Positions 62,391 to 64,000 of a stretch of 64,000 nt of DNA are shown here, in pieces. This DNA is from Rhytidiadelphus loreus (lineage: Eukaryota > Streptophyta > Bryopsida > Hypnales > Hylocomiaceae). Both the position numbers and the translations under genes were made by a program. How positions within the stretch are numbered: position 1 is the first letter of the stretch; each line of letters starts with the position of its first letter. Below the pieces are notes generated by a model. That model saw nothing but the letters and a program-made list of their open reading frames with translations. It ran no database searches and had not been told where the DNA came from. The stretch covers positions 75,019,839 to 75,083,838 of the forward strand of contig OX344761.1 of assembly GCA_947034895.1 (NCBI GenBank). Direction: 5' to 3'.

Positions 62391-63394
62391 AATATTCACT
62401 TAGATTCCCAATCTTGGGTGATTAATAACCTCTTTTCAGTTATGACAATGTGTACCGGTCTTTTAGATGATTGCCAGCTCTTCCGATCATGATTTACGAG
62501 ACTATGGCAATAATAAGACATGCCGTCTGACCGTCTTATGCAATTCCATTTTGTATTCCCTTTTTCTTGAGGTGTACCCCTTGGTAGTGTGAATCTGCAA
62601 GTTAGACGTGCCAATTATATCGTCCAATGCGTCTCCAAAGTGCATCATCTGGTTCGTTTTGACCAACTATTGGAGTGACCAGTCTATCATTTCATTTTGA
62701 GCTGGTCCTATTTCTGATCATTTGAAATGAGCGTGAAAAAGAACGTGCTCTTTTTCAACTGCTAATGGTTAATTTACGTGCCTACAGCGCAACTTGCACG
62801 TGAGAATGTTTCTACTCAGCCCCCCATTCATGTAGCCATCGAACTTGTTCAACTGGTTCTTGGTCAAGACTTCAAAATGGTAACACTGAATCTCATGTTT
62901 TCGTCAGTGATTTGGATCATGTCGTAACTTATGTTCAACATTTCCACGTTTCTCTGTTGAGAAGATTATTAAAAGAAATGTCGAAAGACCATAAACGTCC
63001 AAAAAAAACATCTTGGATTCTAATTCTTTTCTTCGCTTTCTTCAATTTACTGATGGAAAAAGCAATCTGTGAGAAAGGTTTTCAACGGTTCAACTTAAGG
63101 AGGAGCACCAATAACCAACACTTTTGTTGACCTACTAGGTGCATGGTCCAAATCATGATGATTTTGGATAAGAATGTTAGCCTACTAAAGTGAAAAAAAC
63201 ACCAAGTCACTTAGTAATTCTAATAAGTATACAATATTTTATGAATATTCAAAGTTGGAAGTAGGGGGTACCTATTTTAGGATCTCTAAACTTCCTTAAA
63301 ACAACACACCTGATGCTCAATTCCCATTGATTCTCAAAGAATTTTCGAGTTAAATTCAAGTCATATGAAGTCTTTTTTTTAATTATATATGAAG
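62391..63394. other. PDHB 3' UTR and intergenic DNA
   Basis: No further gene was seen. A plus-strand frame of 72 codons at 62912 lacks any recognisable domain. Confidence 0.4.
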
Positions 63395-63720
63395 GTATGC
63401 CTATGAGCAGGGGTTTTTTTTCTGGCGATTTGGTGCAAAATTGCACCAAATTTTTTTTCCTAGCACCAAACCATAGGAAATTTTTAGGAAATTTTTGGAT
63501 GAAATCGCCAAAAAATTTCAAGTTCAAGAAAAATCTTGGATGAAATCGCCACATTGTGAATGAAAACAGAATTATAGATACGTAGTAACACATTTTCTAT
63601 CTAGTACGTGGATGAATGTTGAAACTTGGAGCACCACCGTCACATTTAATATCGCCACTTCGCCACTTCATGAAAAATGAAAAAAAGAAACCTGCCTATG
63701 AGGTAGAACAATCCATGGCA
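63395..63720. repeat. Dispersed repeat family B, copy 3 (inverse)
   Basis: Inverse match to 4690-5215: 'ttggtgcaaaattgcacc', 'ttggatgaaatcgcc', 'gtggatgaatgttgaaa' and 'cgccacttcatga' occur in corresponding order. No coding frame is conserved. Confidence 0.55.
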
Positions 63721-64000
63721 GTTAGTTGAGATCCCAAAGTAAAAGTATAGGAGAGGGCTCGAAAACAGTTCGGGCATTAAGAATCGCCCATACAAAGGTA
63801 TTTAAAATCATGCACATAGTTCTTAATATAGAGCAATCTGTGAATGGTGGTAAATGAGGCTTATATGTGCATGGTTCAAGAATACTGAGGCAGTGAAATA
63901 TAAGACTGTGACATTTCATTTTATACCTTAAGTAATTTTTGAGTTATTATAAGACAGAATGAATGCACAAAAAAGAATGCATTAAAGTTTTATTAGCAGT
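63721..64000. other. Terminal intergenic stretch
   Basis: Nothing recognised to the window end. Confidence 0.3.

Overview
The window is nuclear DNA from a plant. The genes are split by short GT-AG introns, the intergenic DNA is AT-rich and full of decayed transposon-like repeats, and there is an interstitial tract of the plant telomere unit (CCCTAAA)n. Chloroplast- and mitochondrion-targeted housekeeping proteins sit beside a CEP120/UNI2-type centriole protein. Seed plants without motile sperm have lost centrioles, so the best inference is a free-sporing land plant with flagellated sperm (bryophyte, lycophyte or fern), or possibly a streptophyte alga. The species cannot be named from the sequence.

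Layout: (1) 6-1437 (-), the 5' half of a nucleotide-sugar/PAPS-type transporter, cut by the window edge. (2) 5578-9483 (-), CEP120-like coiled-coil protein. (3) 10523-12357 (-), plastid-type cyclophilin. (4) 17046-18188 (+), an unrecognised four-exon gene with a hydrophobic C-terminus. (5) 19624-20538 (-), universal stress protein. (6) 32935-36225 (+), ERdj3A-type J-protein with thioredoxin-like domains. (7) 37738-43930 (-), a chain of phase-compatible exons in which the N-terminal domain of a plant RabGAP/TBC protein runs into a lineage-specific region made of duplicated exons, with no catalytic TBC domain visible. (8) 45421-about 48566 (-), Cys-rich C2H2 finger protein with a C-terminal membrane segment. 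(9) 57865-62390 (+), mitochondrial pyruvate dehydrogenase E1 beta subunit.

The gaps (2.5-5.5, 12.7-17, 21.4-32 and 49.5-57 kb) hold several dispersed repeat families. These are CACTA-ended MITEs, an Emigrant/pogo-like MITE, a family bounded by TTAACCCCTAAAGG-like inverted ends (one miniature copy lies in a PDHB intron, and another copy is interrupted by a CACTA MITE), a two-copy family with 28-bp inverted ends, and a near-perfect long hairpin at 30.5-30.9 kb. The genes are ordinary eukaryotic single transcription units. No operon-like or pathway cluster is evident.

The most unusual object is the RabGAP-N/duplicated-exon gene at 37.7-43.9 kb. All exon boundaries were read by eye from frame continuity, splice signals and remembered family sequences. 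No alignment or expression evidence was available.
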